A stretch of 64,000 nt of DNA from Laspinema olomoucense D3b. GTDB lineage: Bacteria > Cyanobacteriota > Cyanobacteriia > Cyanobacteriales > Laspinemataceae. Location: assembly GCF_025370785.1 (NCBI RefSeq), contig NZ_JAMXFA010000002.1:152314-216313 (forward strand), given 5' to 3'. This document shows positions 54,984-64,000 of the stretch, piece by piece. Within the stretch, counting starts at the first letter, position 1. Every line of letters begins with the position of its first letter. A program made the position numbers and the translations under genes. The notes beneath the pieces are model-generated. The model did not search any database. It saw nothing but the letters and a program-made list of their open reading frames with translations, and was not told where the DNA came from.

Positions 54984-57900
54984 TGGCCCTCCTGTTGAGT
55001 CAATTGTTCAATGAGATCAAACTGATAGTTATGGGCTAACTCGGCTAAGGCTTGGGATAAATGGGACAGATCCGGGGGAATCTCTTCGAGTAAGCGTAAT
55101 ATCAAATCATCGCTGCATTGCATGGCTGCATCAGAAAGCTGATAAATCCAACTTTCGGGCATAACTTTTAAAGCCTCCGGGGAGAGGGAATACAGGGGTT
55201 TAGAACTATCGGGCTGTGAGCGGTTCAGGTCGTCTGGGGAGAGGTCTTCAAAAATATAGTCAATATTCAAATATTGGCCGATGGTTTCTAGCAACAATTC
55301 TTCTTGAAACGGCTTACGAATGAAGTCATCGCAACCGGCATCTAAAATCATTTTTCTTTCTTCCTCAAAAGCACTGGCGGTTAAAGCGACAATGGTCGTT
55401 TTTTGACCCTGAACGGTATTTTTAATATGTCGGGTGGCTTCATAACCATCCATGACCGGCATTTGCATATCCATTAAAATTAAGTGAGGTTTCCAACTTT
55501 CATAAACCGCGATCGCCGCTTGGCCGTTCTCCGCCTCTTGCACTTGAAATCCGAGGGATTTCAAGATTGTCTTCAACAACAGACGACTCTCAAAGGCATC
55601 ATCTACGACTAAGATGCGAGATTCATTGGCTTTAGCTTGAGGGGCGATCGCCACTGGACGGCGCTTGTTTTGGCGAGTTTGAATCTCTGCCTCGCTACTC
55701 GGTGCGATCGCCACGGCAAAGGCAAACACCGTTCCTTGACCCACGGTGCTGGTAACCTGAATATCGCCTCCCATTAATTGTACGAACTTTCGGCTAATTG
55801 GTAAACCCAGGCCCGTCCCTTGCTGCGATTTCCGTCCTGTTTCTGTTTGTCCAAAGGGTTCAAACAATTTCCCCATCTCCTCCGGGGCGATACCTGGACC
55901 TGTATCCTCAATTTCCAAATATAAGAATTTACCCTGATTACTGGAGTTTGAAAAATCCGCCTCCCCAGGATTGACCATAGTCGAGGCATCTTTCACCTCA
56001 ATGCGGAGAATAACGCGACCTGTTTCAGTAAACTTAATGGCATTCCCTACAATATTAATCAAAACCTGACGTAACTTACTCTCATCAGTTTTCACAAACT
56101 GAGGAAGGGCATTGCACCCCTCAAATATAATCTGGAGTTGCTTAGACTCCGCCTTGAGCTGAAACATCTCATTTAAGGATTTCAGCAAATTAATTAAGTC
56201 AAAATTGACCGGATTAAAACTCATTCTGCCCGCTTCAATTTTAGACATTTCCAACACATCATTAATCAAGGCTAAAAGATGCCCCCCTGCCCGATTAATA
56301 ATTTTTAAATGCTCGTGATTTTCAGGTTTCAGGGAGGAATCCCGGGCCAAAACTTGAGTAAACCCCAAAATTGCATTCAGGGGAGTTCGCAGTTCATGGC
56401 TCATATTCGCTAGGAACTCACTTTTGGCCCGGTTAGCGGCATCCGCAGCGAGGGCGGCTTTTTGCAGGGCCTGGGATTGTCGCTGAGTTTTTTCCAGTAA
56501 TTCTGCTTGCTGTAGGGCCACTCCCAACTGATTGCCAATTTGAACCACGACTTTAATTTCGGCTTCCTTCCAGTGGCGAGGACCGCTATTTTGATAGCTG
56601 GCTAATAATCCCCAGAGTTTATTGCCGGAAAAAATAGGAACAATAATATAGGCTTTGGCTTGAAATTGCTCTAGGATATTGAGGTAAGATTCATCAAAGC
56701 CCGCATTGTAAACATCTTCTACCGCCAAATAGGTCAAACCTAAATTCCACTCTTCAGTTCGGGCAGATTGCATATAGCAATCTTCTAGCACAACCTCGTT
56801 GTCCCCTAGCAAATCCGAGTCGCTTCCGGTTAGTTTCACGGCAGTTTCGGGTAAATCCTGAAGGTTATCCATTAAAGAAATCCATTCTGGACCCGTGGAT
56901 TCGGCGACCACCTCACCTCGCCAGTCGTCATGAAAATGGTGAACTAAAACGCGATCGCACTTAAGCACCTGGCGCAATTCCCGCGTGGTTGCGGAAAAAA
57001 TCGTTTCCAAATCCAGGGTTTCGCGCATTCGTTGAATCACTTGGGAAAGTGCGCGTTCTCGTTCCACACTTTCCTGTAACGCTGCTTCGGCTTTTTTGCG
57101 TTCTGTAATATCCGTTAAAGTGCCGGTGAGGCGATAAGCTTCCCCCTCTTCATTCCGGATACATTTCCCCTTCACTTCCACCCAAATCCAACTCTTATCT
57201 TTCCGTTCCATGCGGTGGGTATGATAATAGTAAAGGGGATTTTGCCCTTGCACATGGTCTTGCAAGGTTTGCATCGCTACAGACAAATCGTCCGGGTGAA
57301 CCTTGTTAAACCAAGTGCTAACCCGATAAGGTAATTCCCCCTCTTCATAGCCTAAAATTTGCATCCAAACTGGGGAATAATAAATCTGGTCATTTTTCAA
57401 ATCCCAATCCCAAATCCCATCATTCGTCCCGGATACGGCTAATTTAAACCGTTCCTCACTTTCCCTGAGTGCATCTTCAGCCCGTTTGCGTTCTAGGAGT
57501 TCAGTTTTAGCTTGCTCAAATAGGGTACATTGTTGAATTGCGATCGACAATTGCACCGAAAGCTGACGGAGGGATTCAATTTCCGATTCATGCCATTGTC
57601 TTTCGCCGCTACAGTGATGAGCAATCAGCAATCCCCATAATTGTTCCCCTTGTCGCAGAGGAACCACGAGATTCGCTTGAACTGCAAACTGACTGAGAAG
57701 TTCGACATGACATTCGGAAAGTCCAGCGGTGTGAATATTATCAATGGTCCGAATTCGACCTTGCGCGTACAGGGGAATATGGGTTTCAATGAAACAGCGG
57801 TCTTCGATTTCAATTCCTTTGACGGACATCCAGTCAGAACCCACCGATTCAACGGCAATCACTCCACCCCAGTTGGGGTTAAAACGATAAATTAAAATTC

Positions 57901-60469
57901 GGTCCGTGGCTAAAAATTTCCGAACTTCGTTGACGGCAGTTTCAAGGACTTCTTCCAGGTCCAGAGAGGAGCGAATCCGTTCCTGAATTGAACTGACCAG
58001 ACGTTCCCGTTTAAGCTGCTGCTGTAAGGCAATTTCCGCCCGTTTGCGTTCGCTGATATCGGTAATGGTGCCGAGATAGCCCTGAACTTTCCCATCATCG
58101 CCGATTTCGGCGATCGCCTGACCGATCGCCCAAACCACAATCCCATCAGGACGGACAAACCGATATTCTGACTTAAACGGAACCCGAGTTTCAGCGGCTA
58201 AAAACCACTCCGATTGCACCCGCTTCAAATCATCGGGATGGAGATTTGCAATCCAACTTTTGCCGATCGCCCCTTCTAAAGAAAGTCCCGTCAACTCACT
58301 CCACCGCTGGTTAACATAAAGACAATTTCCCTGAGCATCCGTATGAAAAATACAAACCGGAGAGGCTTCAGCTAGGGTTTGATAGCGCCGCTGACTCTCA
58401 TCTAAGGCAGCTTCCGCAGATTTTCGAGGCGTAATATCTTTGTGGGTACCGCTCATGCGTAAGGGGATGCCAGATGGGTCTCGTTCTACTACTTTACCCC
58501 GAGACAGAATCCATTTCCATTCCCCAGACTTCGCTCGCATCCGTAATTCCCGTTCATACACCGGGAGAATTCCCTTTAAATGGTCTTGTAACGCCTCCAG
58601 GGTGGGCTTACGGTCCTCTGGATGTAACAACAACTCCCACATTTGATAGTGATTACCTATTTCCTCAACTTCATACCCCAGCATCCCTTTCCATTGCGGA
58701 TCAAAATAGGTTTTTCCCGTGGGGATTTGCCAATCCCAGATGCCTAATTCACTGCCTTCTAAGGCTAGTTGTAACCGCCGTTCACTCTCACTCAGGGCAG
58801 CTTCTGCGACCTTTTGACCAATGGAGGAACCTAACTGAGTGGCAACTGCTCCTACTAAGGCGATCGCTCGTTCATCTCGGGGACTTTCCCTGCGTTTAAA
58901 GAAGGTTAAAACGGCTAAAATCCCATTGCCTCGAATAATGGGGACTGCAAAACTGGCTTTTAATCCCTGTTTGAGTGCTGTTAAAGCATCGGCGAGGGGT
59001 TCGGTTTCCTCGGTTAAATTTTCAATCCATTCCGGTTGGCGTGACTCCCACACTCTTCCGGGAAGTCCTTCCCCAAACCGATAGATCCGGGGTTCCCGTA
59101 GCAGGCGGAACTCTTCCACATCGGGTTCGGGGTAATACCAACCGGGACGATAGGTGAGGGAGTGGTGATTGGCGTCGGGAAGCCAAGCCTCGGCCACATC
59201 CCAATTAATGGTAATGCAAATTGAGCGTAATACGGAGGCTAAAGCACTTTCTAAATCCGGTGCATGACGGATGGCTTGATTTGTATCTAATAGCAGCCGA
59301 ATTTCATCTTCACTTTGCTTGCGATCGCTAATATTACTGAAGGTGCAAACGACTCGTTCAACCTCGCCGGAGGAGCCGATGTGGGGGTCCATATTTAGCA
59401 GCAACCATACGGTGTCTTTTTTCCCCCACCGGCAGATTCCCGTGACTTGATTGTGCACAGGTTGACCCAGGGCGATCGCCTGATTAAGGGGATGCTGTTC
59501 TTGAATCAAAATCGTTCCATCCAAAGAAAGAATCTGCCAGTTCAACTCAAAAGCACTTTTCCCCTGTAACTCGGTTTCCGAGAGATCCAGCAGTTCCCTG
59601 ACGAGAGGATTGCTCAATAAAATAGTGCCTTTGGCATCCAGAAGTAATACTCCAACGGGCATATTTTCGACTAACGTTCGGAACCGGGTTTCACTTTCCT
59701 GGAGGGCCTGTTCTCGTAACATCTGGGATTGATAACGGCGATCGACCAAAGAGGTAATCAGGGTTCCCACCAGCAGAATCAGCGTTCCCAGACCGATTTG
59801 CATTGCTAACCAGGATTGGTCCGCACCTTCAATCCGCATCGCTTCTGGGTGGGAAATTGCCGCAAAACAGGTGGCCCACATTCCGGTATAGTGCATCCCG
59901 GCGATCGCCACGCCCATAATCCCTGCACTCCCCACTTTCAGCCATTCCCGGTGAGGACTGAGGGAGTCGCGAACCTGAAATGCCAACCGTAACGCCGCAG
60001 TGGAGGCAAAAATGGCGACTGCCACGGAAAGGGTGACCCCCCAGGGGTTGTAATGCAGGGTTGCCGGGACCTGGACTGCCGCCATTCCTAGATAATGCAT
60101 CGAAGCGATCGCCAATCCCATGACCACACCCCCTCCCACCAGGAGGCGGACCTTCAACTGCTGACGATTGTACAGCAACATCGCCAAAGCCGAAGCCACA
60201 ATTGCATCCACCCAAGACAACAGGGTGAGAGGGATATTGTATGCTGTGGGGACAGGCAACTGGAACGCCAACATCGCGATAAAATGCATCGACCAGATGC
60301 CAGTTCCCATTGCCACAGCACCCCCCACACTCCAGATTAAGCGCGATCGCCCCGAAGATTTCGGATTCACTCGTCCGGCTAAATCTAACGCCGTGTAAGA
60401 AGCAACGGCACCAATTATAAATGAAAGGGCGACTAAAACCGGCTCATACTGACCCCGAATCGTATCCAT
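54980..60469 (-). CDS. Giant hybrid sensor kinase: MHYT, PAS and GAF repeats, HisKA, HATPase, REC
   Basis: An 1829-residue protein. The N-terminal MHYT domain (about 1-245) has seven helices with the conserved WSMHFIAML, ASMHYLGM and AGMHYTGM motifs, thought to bind copper and sense small gases or redox state. PAS and GAF domains alternate from about 260 to 1310. The HisKA site is H1358 in MSHELRTPLNAILGF; the ATPase has the LINIVGNAIKFTETG and QGTGLGLPISRK blocks; the C-terminal receiver has D1667 in LILMDMQMPVMDG. The last 80 residues are a helical tail without an Hpt histidine. It is translationally coupled to the GGDEF/EAL regulator. The signal sensed is not determinable. Confidence 0.94.
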   Translation of the reverse strand: MDTIRGQYEPVLVALSFIIGAVASYTALDLAGRVNPKSSGRSRLIWSVGGAVAMGTGIWSMHFIAMLAFQLPVPTAYNIPLTLLSWVDAIVASALAMLLYNRQQLKVRLLVGGGVVMGLAIASMHYLGMAAVQVPATLHYNPWGVTLSVAVAIFASTAALRLAFQVRDSLSPHREWLKVGSAGIMGVAIAGMHYTGMWATCFAAISHPEAMRIEGADQSWLAMQIGLGTLILLVGTLITSLVDRRYQSQMLREQALQESETRFRTLVENMPVGVLLLDAKGTILLSNPLVRELLDLSETELQGKSAFELNWQILSLDGTILIQEQHPLNQAIALGQPVHNQVTGICRWGKKDTVWLLLNMDPHIGSSGEVERVVCTFSNISDRKQSEDEIRLLLDTNQAIRHAPDLESALASVLRSICITINWDVAEAWLPDANHHSLTYRPGWYYPEPDVEEFRLLREPRIYRFGEGLPGRVWESRQPEWIENLTEETEPLADALTALKQGLKASFAVPIIRGNGILAVLTFFKRRESPRDERAIALVGAVATQLGSSIGQKVAEAALSESERRLQLALEGSELGIWDWQIPTGKTYFDPQWKGMLGYEVEEIGNHYQMWELLLHPEDRKPTLEALQDHLKGILPVYERELRMRAKSGEWKWILSRGKVVERDPSGIPLRMSGTHKDITPRKSAEAALDESQRRYQTLAEASPVCIFHTDAQGNCLYVNQRWSELTGLSLEGAIGKSWIANLHPDDLKRVQSEWFLAAETRVPFKSEYRFVRPDGIVVWAIGQAIAEIGDDGKVQGYLGTITDISERKRAEIALQQQLKRERLVSSIQERIRSSLDLEEVLETAVNEVRKFLATDRILIYRFNPNWGGVIAVESVGSDWMSVKGIEIEDRCFIETHIPLYAQGRIRTIDNIHTAGLSECHVELLSQFAVQANLVVPLRQGEQLWGLLIAHHCSGERQWHESEIESLRQLSVQLSIAIQQCTLFEQAKTELLERKRAEDALRESEERFKLAVSGTNDGIWDWDLKNDQIYYSPVWMQILGYEEGELPYRVSTWFNKVHPDDLSVAMQTLQDHVQGQNPLYYYHTHRMERKDKSWIWVEVKGKCIRNEEGEAYRLTGTLTDITERKKAEAALQESVERERALSQVIQRMRETLDLETIFSATTRELRQVLKCDRVLVHHFHDDWRGEVVAESTGPEWISLMDNLQDLPETAVKLTGSDSDLLGDNEVVLEDCYMQSARTEEWNLGLTYLAVEDVYNAGFDESYLNILEQFQAKAYIIVPIFSGNKLWGLLASYQNSGPRHWKEAEIKVVVQIGNQLGVALQQAELLEKTQRQSQALQKAALAADAANRAKSEFLANMSHELRTPLNAILGFTQVLARDSSLKPENHEHLKIINRAGGHLLALINDVLEMSKIEAGRMSFNPVNFDLINLLKSLNEMFQLKAESKQLQIIFEGCNALPQFVKTDESKLRQVLINIVGNAIKFTETGRVILRIEVKDASTMVNPGEADFSNSSNQGKFLYLEIEDTGPGIAPEEMGKLFEPFGQTETGRKSQQGTGLGLPISRKFVQLMGGDIQVTSTVGQGTVFAFAVAIAPSSEAEIQTRQNKRRPVAIAPQAKANESRILVVDDAFESRLLLKTILKSLGFQVQEAENGQAAIAVYESWKPHLILMDMQMPVMDGYEATRHIKNTVQGQKTTIVALTASAFEEERKMILDAGCDDFIRKPFQEELLLETIGQYLNIDYIFEDLSPDDLNRSQPDSSKPLYSLSPEALKVMPESWIYQLSDAAMQCSDDLILRLLEEIPPDLSHLSQALAELAHNYQFDLIEQLTQQEGQ

Positions 60470-61192
60470 AATTGTCCCTAATTGTCCTTAATTATCCCTG
60501 ACATTGACTTGCTTTCGTAAAAAATATTGTAGAATTCAGCGCAATTATTAACCCGTTTTTGTTAGTTTTAGTTAAAATTAATTATTAATACACTACTTTA
60601 TTTTTTTAAGTTAACAATACAACAATCTCTAAGGGCCAATTATAAACTATCTCAAAAGGGGTCCAATAGTCACCGCTCTTTTTGAGAACGGCACTACTTC
60701 CAAGAAGCCCCTCAGTGTTGCCTTTGAATCCGCCTTCGATTAACTCGTAAAGCAGAGTGGGAATATGCCTGTCTTGGAGGCACTCCAACCCTCTATCATT
60801 CTAGTCCACCCCTGAGTAAGGGCGGAGTGACCCTATTAAGTATTTTTCACTGGACCCTAGACTAACCCGATCCTCCGTCAACCCCAAACAATGCCCAACT
60901 ATCAGACAAGCCGCTTGGTAGTGGGGCTAACAAAATAAACGGAGGGTTTTCCAAGTATTTAGTGGGTTACAACTGAATTTAAGATATAGCATTTCCACCA
61001 GTGATGAGGTACGTTTTTGGAGTGCGATCGCCAAGAGTGCCGGAGGCATCACATCTTGCTCATTTTTTTGAAGTTAAACTCATTTAGGTGCGCTATAGCA
61101 AGGTCCGGGTTAAGCAGCGATCGCCTCCTTCCGTCAGCAGTTTAGTCCAACTTCATCGGATAATCAAAATGCCGTATTAAGCACCGATAATT
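60470..61192. other. Gene-free stretch upstream of the giant kinase
   Basis: A TTG-initiated 60-codon frame on the minus strand (60606-60788) is the longest candidate; it is not recognised and lacks a clear ribosome-binding site, so it is not called. The stretch just left of 60600 is A/T-rich and may hold the kinase promoter. Nothing else is evident. Confidence 0.4.
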
Positions 61193-61708
61193 ATGCACCA
61201 CCGGAACACCTATCAACTGATGGCTGAATATAATTGCTGGATGAACCAGAATATTTATCAAGTTTGCGAGTCAATTCCCGACGAACAACGCAAGCAAGAT
61301 AGGGGAGCATTTTTCAAGTCAATTCATGGAACCTTGAACCATCTGCTTTATGGAGATAAAGTTTGGATGGGGCGATTTACCAATCAGCCATTTTTGGGGA
61401 CATCCCTCTCACAAGAATTGTATGCAGATTTTGCCGAATTGAGAGCCGAACGGGAACAGACAGACCAGCAAATTTTAGACTGGTCCAAGAGTCTGGACCC
61501 GGACTGGTTAAATCAACCGTTTGAATATGTCAGTCAGTCGGACCAGAAACAGCGCGTCATGCCTGCCTGGATTTTGGTGACGCATCTGTTCAACCATCAA
61601 ACTCATCATCGAGGGCAGGTGACTACCTTGATTAAACAACTTGGGTATGAACCCGGGGTGACTGATATTCCTTGGATGCCCGGGGTGAGTGGGTTGGGTT
61701 CGGAATGA
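61193..61708 (+). CDS. DinB-family protein
   Basis: A 171-residue four-helix-bundle protein. The metal-binding histidines are H50, H135 and H139 (in LNHLLYGDKVW and HLFNHQTHHRGQ), the usual DinB triad. The family includes thiol-dependent metalloenzymes (mycothiol or bacillithiol transferases) and DNA-damage-inducible proteins of unknown function; the substrate here cannot be told. It begins 53 bases before the CRISPR array and is on the opposite strand to the array's probable transcription. No link to the array is implied. Confidence 0.9.
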   Translation: MHHRNTYQLMAEYNCWMNQNIYQVCESIPDEQRKQDRGAFFKSIHGTLNHLLYGDKVWMGRFTNQPFLGTSLSQELYADFAELRAEREQTDQQILDWSKSLDPDWLNQPFEYVSQSDQKQRVMPAWILVTHLFNHQTHHRGQVTTLIKQLGYEPGVTDIPWMPGVSGLGSE

Positions 61709-61761
61709 TTCGCGAAGGTGCAATGGGAGGGGAATAGATTTATCCGTTGGAACAGTTGCAA

Positions 61762-63173
61762 GTTTCAATCCCTGAAAGGGATTAGGGGTCATTGAGACCT
61801 GAGATTAGCTGGCTTAACAACTCCCAGATTCAGGTTTCAATCCCTGAAAGGGATTAGGGGTCATTGAGACGGGGTTGCGCTGCTGGTAGTGCGATCGCAC
61901 CCGGGTTTCAATCCCTGAAAGGGATTAGGGGTCATTGAGACTGTTTGGGTTTCCCGGAATTCCGTCATTTAAAATGTTTCAATCCCTGAAAGGGATTAGG
62001 GGTCATTGAGACTAATTAACAAAAGTCGCCCAATGGTACTAGATTATCGTTTCAATCCCTGAAAGGGATTAGGGGTCATTGAGACTTGGGCAAGTTGGGA
62101 ATTGGCAAGGTAAAATTGTTCGTTTCAATCCCTGAAAGGGATTAGGGGTCATTGAGACGGAATTTGACCACCCCATCGGTAGCTCTTACTATTCGTTTCA
62201 ATCCCTGAAAGGGATTAGGGGTCATTGAGACAAATTCTACTCACGATGCAATCATTTCCAATCCGTTTCAATCCCTGAAAGGGATTAGGGGTCATTGAGA
62301 CTTGTAGCCTCGTCTGATAATGTAGGTGATTATCTGTTTCAATCCCTGAAAGGGATTAGGGGTCATTGAGACGGAGAAGCACTTTTGTTGTCCGCAAGGA
62401 AAATTCAACTGGTTTCAATCCCTGAAAGGGATTAGGGGTCATTGAGACTCTTTAACCCAACAACGAGCGTATTCAAGCGCTTCGTGTTTCAATCCCTGAA
62501 AGGGATTAGGGGTCATTGAGACGTTAAAATCAAGCTTTTAACGAACATCTATATCTAGTTTCAATCCCTGAAAGGGATTAGGGGTCATTGAGACACCGAT
62601 CAGCATATTATGGTCCCATCTCTCATCTAAGGGTTTCAATCCCTGAAAGGGATTAGGGGTCATTGAGACCCTCCGAATTTAGCCTCTCAACAGTTGTGGT
62701 GGGTTTCAATCCCTGAAAGGGATTAGGGGTCATTGAGACCACTTATCAAAGTCGGTAGAGCTATCCCCCAATCGGTTTCAATCCCTGAAAGGGATTAGGG
62801 GTCATTGAGACAGCAATTCGAGGATGAGTTATACCAGTATTGCCTAGTTTCAATCCCTGAAAGGGATTAGGGGTCATTGAGACTTGTAAATTTGGTCCCA
62901 ATAACGATGTTGTCCGCCTGTTTCAATCCCTGAAAGGGATTAGGGGTCATTGAGACGAACAAAAGCAAAATATGTGGGATACGGCAGTAGAGTTTCAATC
63001 CCTGAAAGGGATTAGGGGTCATTGAGACGGATGATGGGAATATTGCGGCTATCTGTGAGTTTCTGGGTTTCAATCCCTGAAAGGGATTAGGGGTCATTGA
63101 GACGTGATTGCGCTGCTAGTAGCCCTGGCGGGAGGTGTTTCAATCCCTGAAAGGGATTAGGGGTCATTGAGAC
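61762..63173 (-). CRISPR. CRISPR array, 20 repeats of 37 bp, 19 spacers of 33-39 bp
   Basis: Twenty identical repeats start at 61762, 61834, 61905, 61976, 62049, 62122, 62195, 62265, 62336, 62412, 62486, 62558, 62633, 62703, 62775, 62847, 62920, 62992, 63067 and 63137. Read on the minus strand, each begins GTCTCAATGACCCC and ends CCCTTTCAGGGATTGAAAC, with a CCCTTTCAGGG hairpin just before the ATTGAAAC handle, as in cyanobacterial type I-D and III-B repeats. That orientation puts the leader on the right. All repeats are perfect copies, so no degenerate end helps. No cas gene is in the window. Short frames with repeated MTPNPFQGLK on the minus strand are artefacts of the repeats. Confidence 0.97.
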
Positions 63174-63430
63174 CGCCGGTATTTGAAACCCTTGCTATAT
63201 AAAGTTTTCAAGGTGCATTTGCGCGAACCTAGATTTAAAATACCATTACAGCCTGTGATTTGTAAATAGGTTAAATTCATTTTTCTCTCAAATCCTCTTC
63301 CCGTATAGCTTTCAGCAGTTGCGCGAACCGGGTGGAAGGGGAAAAAGACTCAATGCCTTATCTAGTCAGGATTTCAGTCTCAAATTTTGTCCCCTGGTTT
63401 TCTACAGCTTAGGGTTCGCGCAAACGAGAT
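63174..63430 (-). promoter_or_regulatory. Probable CRISPR leader
   Basis: A/T-rich sequence next to the end of the array nearest position 63173. TTTGCGCGAACC occurs at 63218-63229, TTGCGCGAACC at 63319-63329, and the inverted GGTTCGCGCAAA at 63413-63424. Repeated GC-rich motifs near the first repeat fit leader sequences that guide integration. The boundary on the right is a guess. Confidence 0.6.
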
Positions 63431-63875
63431 AAAAATTTAGGTGGGGTCCCTCGGGTTTAAAGCCCCTGACGCATCCTCTCTACATGGACTCAATGGAGCA
63501 AAAGGGCTTTCCTATTTTTAAGTTTAACAGAACTAGGCGGTCAATCGGGTTCAACCGACTTATTCTATGGGGCCGCCAACGTTTGAACCCCTGCCCGATT
63601 TAGCGATGAAGTTTCAACTCCCACCGGATTTACGCCCTCATTCCACAGGCGATCGCCCCTTGCCAACTGTTAAATTTTGTCAAAGAAACGCGAATTCCCT
63701 CTCAAACCCTGATTCCCTCGTGGGAAATGTCAAAAAACCATAGAAAACTGATCCGGCGCTTCAGGGTATATCCGTTAGAATTTTCCTTAAGAAGCGATAC
63801 CATAGTGTCTTTTTGACTAAAAATCATCAGACCTAGGGTTGAATCCCTAAACCCAAACTCACGGAACCTTTAACA
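63431..63875. other. Gene-free stretch right of the leader
   Basis: Nothing coding or recognisable is seen between the leader and the heptamer repeats. Confidence 0.4.
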
Positions 63876-63917
63876 GTCATTTGTCATTTGTCATTGGTCC
63901 TCTGTCATTTGTCATTT
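63876..63917. repeat. Heptamer tandem repeat, GTCATTT type
   Basis: Six 7-base units in register from 63876: four GTCATTT, one GTCATTG and one GTCCTCT. Short tandem heptamers of this kind (STRR) are well known in cyanobacteria. Confidence 0.8.
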
Positions 63918-63923
63918 GTTAAG

Positions 63924-64000
63924 GGACCAAGGACCAAGGACCAAGGACCAAGGACCAAGGACCAAGGACCAAGGACCAAGGACCAAGGACCAAGGACCAA
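63924..64000. repeat. Heptamer tandem repeat, GGACCAA type, to the window edge
   Basis: Eleven perfect copies of GGACCAA fill 63924-64000 and continue past the edge, so the total number is unknown. The unit is partly complementary to the preceding GTCATTGGTCC segment, so the two tracts could pair. Confidence 0.9.

Noticed and set aside
60606..60788. 60-codon minus-strand frame upstream of the giant kinase
   Set aside because: TTG start, no ribosome-binding site and no recognisable family; kept as gene-free.
61508..61792. Minus-strand frame across the DinB gene and the first CRISPR repeat
   Set aside because: Shadow of the DinB gene that runs into a repeat.
62867..63097. Minus-strand frame with repeated MTPNPFQGLK
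   Set aside because: It is the translation of CRISPR repeats and spacers.
1..64000. tRNA, rRNA, insertion sequences or prophage genes
   Set aside because: None were recognised anywhere in the window.

Overview
The window is cyanobacterial. The octamer GCGATCGC (HIP1) recurs every kilobase or so over most of it, the short-form HisG, RppA-type regulator, pentapeptide-repeat protein, MHYT sensor kinase and 2-Cys peroxiredoxin are typical of cyanobacteria, and heptamer tandem repeats of the cyanobacterial STRR kind close the window. A filamentous, Oscillatoria-like organism fits; the species cannot be named from this.

Layout. 1-5.8 kb: the start of an ABC exporter running off the left edge, hisG, an RppA-like response regulator, a lipoprotein, a serpin and a metallophosphoesterase. 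6-6.6 kb: a glutathione S-transferase. 7.0-39.2 kb: one long minus-strand surface-polysaccharide locus of about 28 genes, many overlapping or abutting. It starts (right end) with three exported proteins, one an apparent outer-membrane beta-barrel, then a Wzc-like tyrosine autokinase, sugar-nucleotide enzymes, a Wzx flippase, six or more glycosyltransferases, five methyltransferases (one frameshifted), a possible Wzy-like membrane protein, a NodU-type carbamoyltransferase, an AsnB-like amidotransferase and a WecA/TagO-like initiating transferase. A perfect hairpin followed by T-rich sequence downstream of the last gene probably terminates it. 39.9-46 kb: an orphan ParB-like protein, an AT-rich gene-free stretch, an unknown acidic protein, a pentapeptide-repeat protein and a carotenoid-isomerase-like flavoprotein. 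46.6-60.5 kb: a CHASE4 hybrid kinase, a small exported protein, two peroxiredoxin-family genes and a two-gene operon of a giant MHYT/PAS/GAF hybrid kinase and a REC-GGDEF-EAL protein. 61.2-64 kb: a DinB-family protein, a CRISPR array of 20 identical 37-bp repeats without cas genes in the window, its probable leader on the right, and heptamer tandem repeats.

How it fits together. Families corresponding to all five steps of the Pseudomonas WbpA-B-E-D-I pathway (UDP-GlcNAc to UDP-ManNAc3NAcA) are present, though split by glycosyltransferase genes. With the AsnB-like and NodU-like genes and several methyltransferases, the locus predicts an acidic glycan bearing diacetamido-uronic acid and probably amidated, carbamoylated and O-methylated. 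Assembly looks Wzx/Wzy-like (lipid-linked initiation, flippase, candidate polymerase, BY-kinase copolymerase), but no recognisable Wza is seen; the three exported proteins beside the kinase are candidates for the outer-envelope part. The middle of the locus (about 22.7-32.2 kb) has no HIP1 site and is AT-rich in part, consistent with a horizontally exchanged module.

Limits: all calls come from reading sequence and translations. No homology search, folding program or composition calculation was run. Starts were moved inward where the longest reading frame began with TTG or GTG and an internal ATG had a better ribosome-binding site or family fit.
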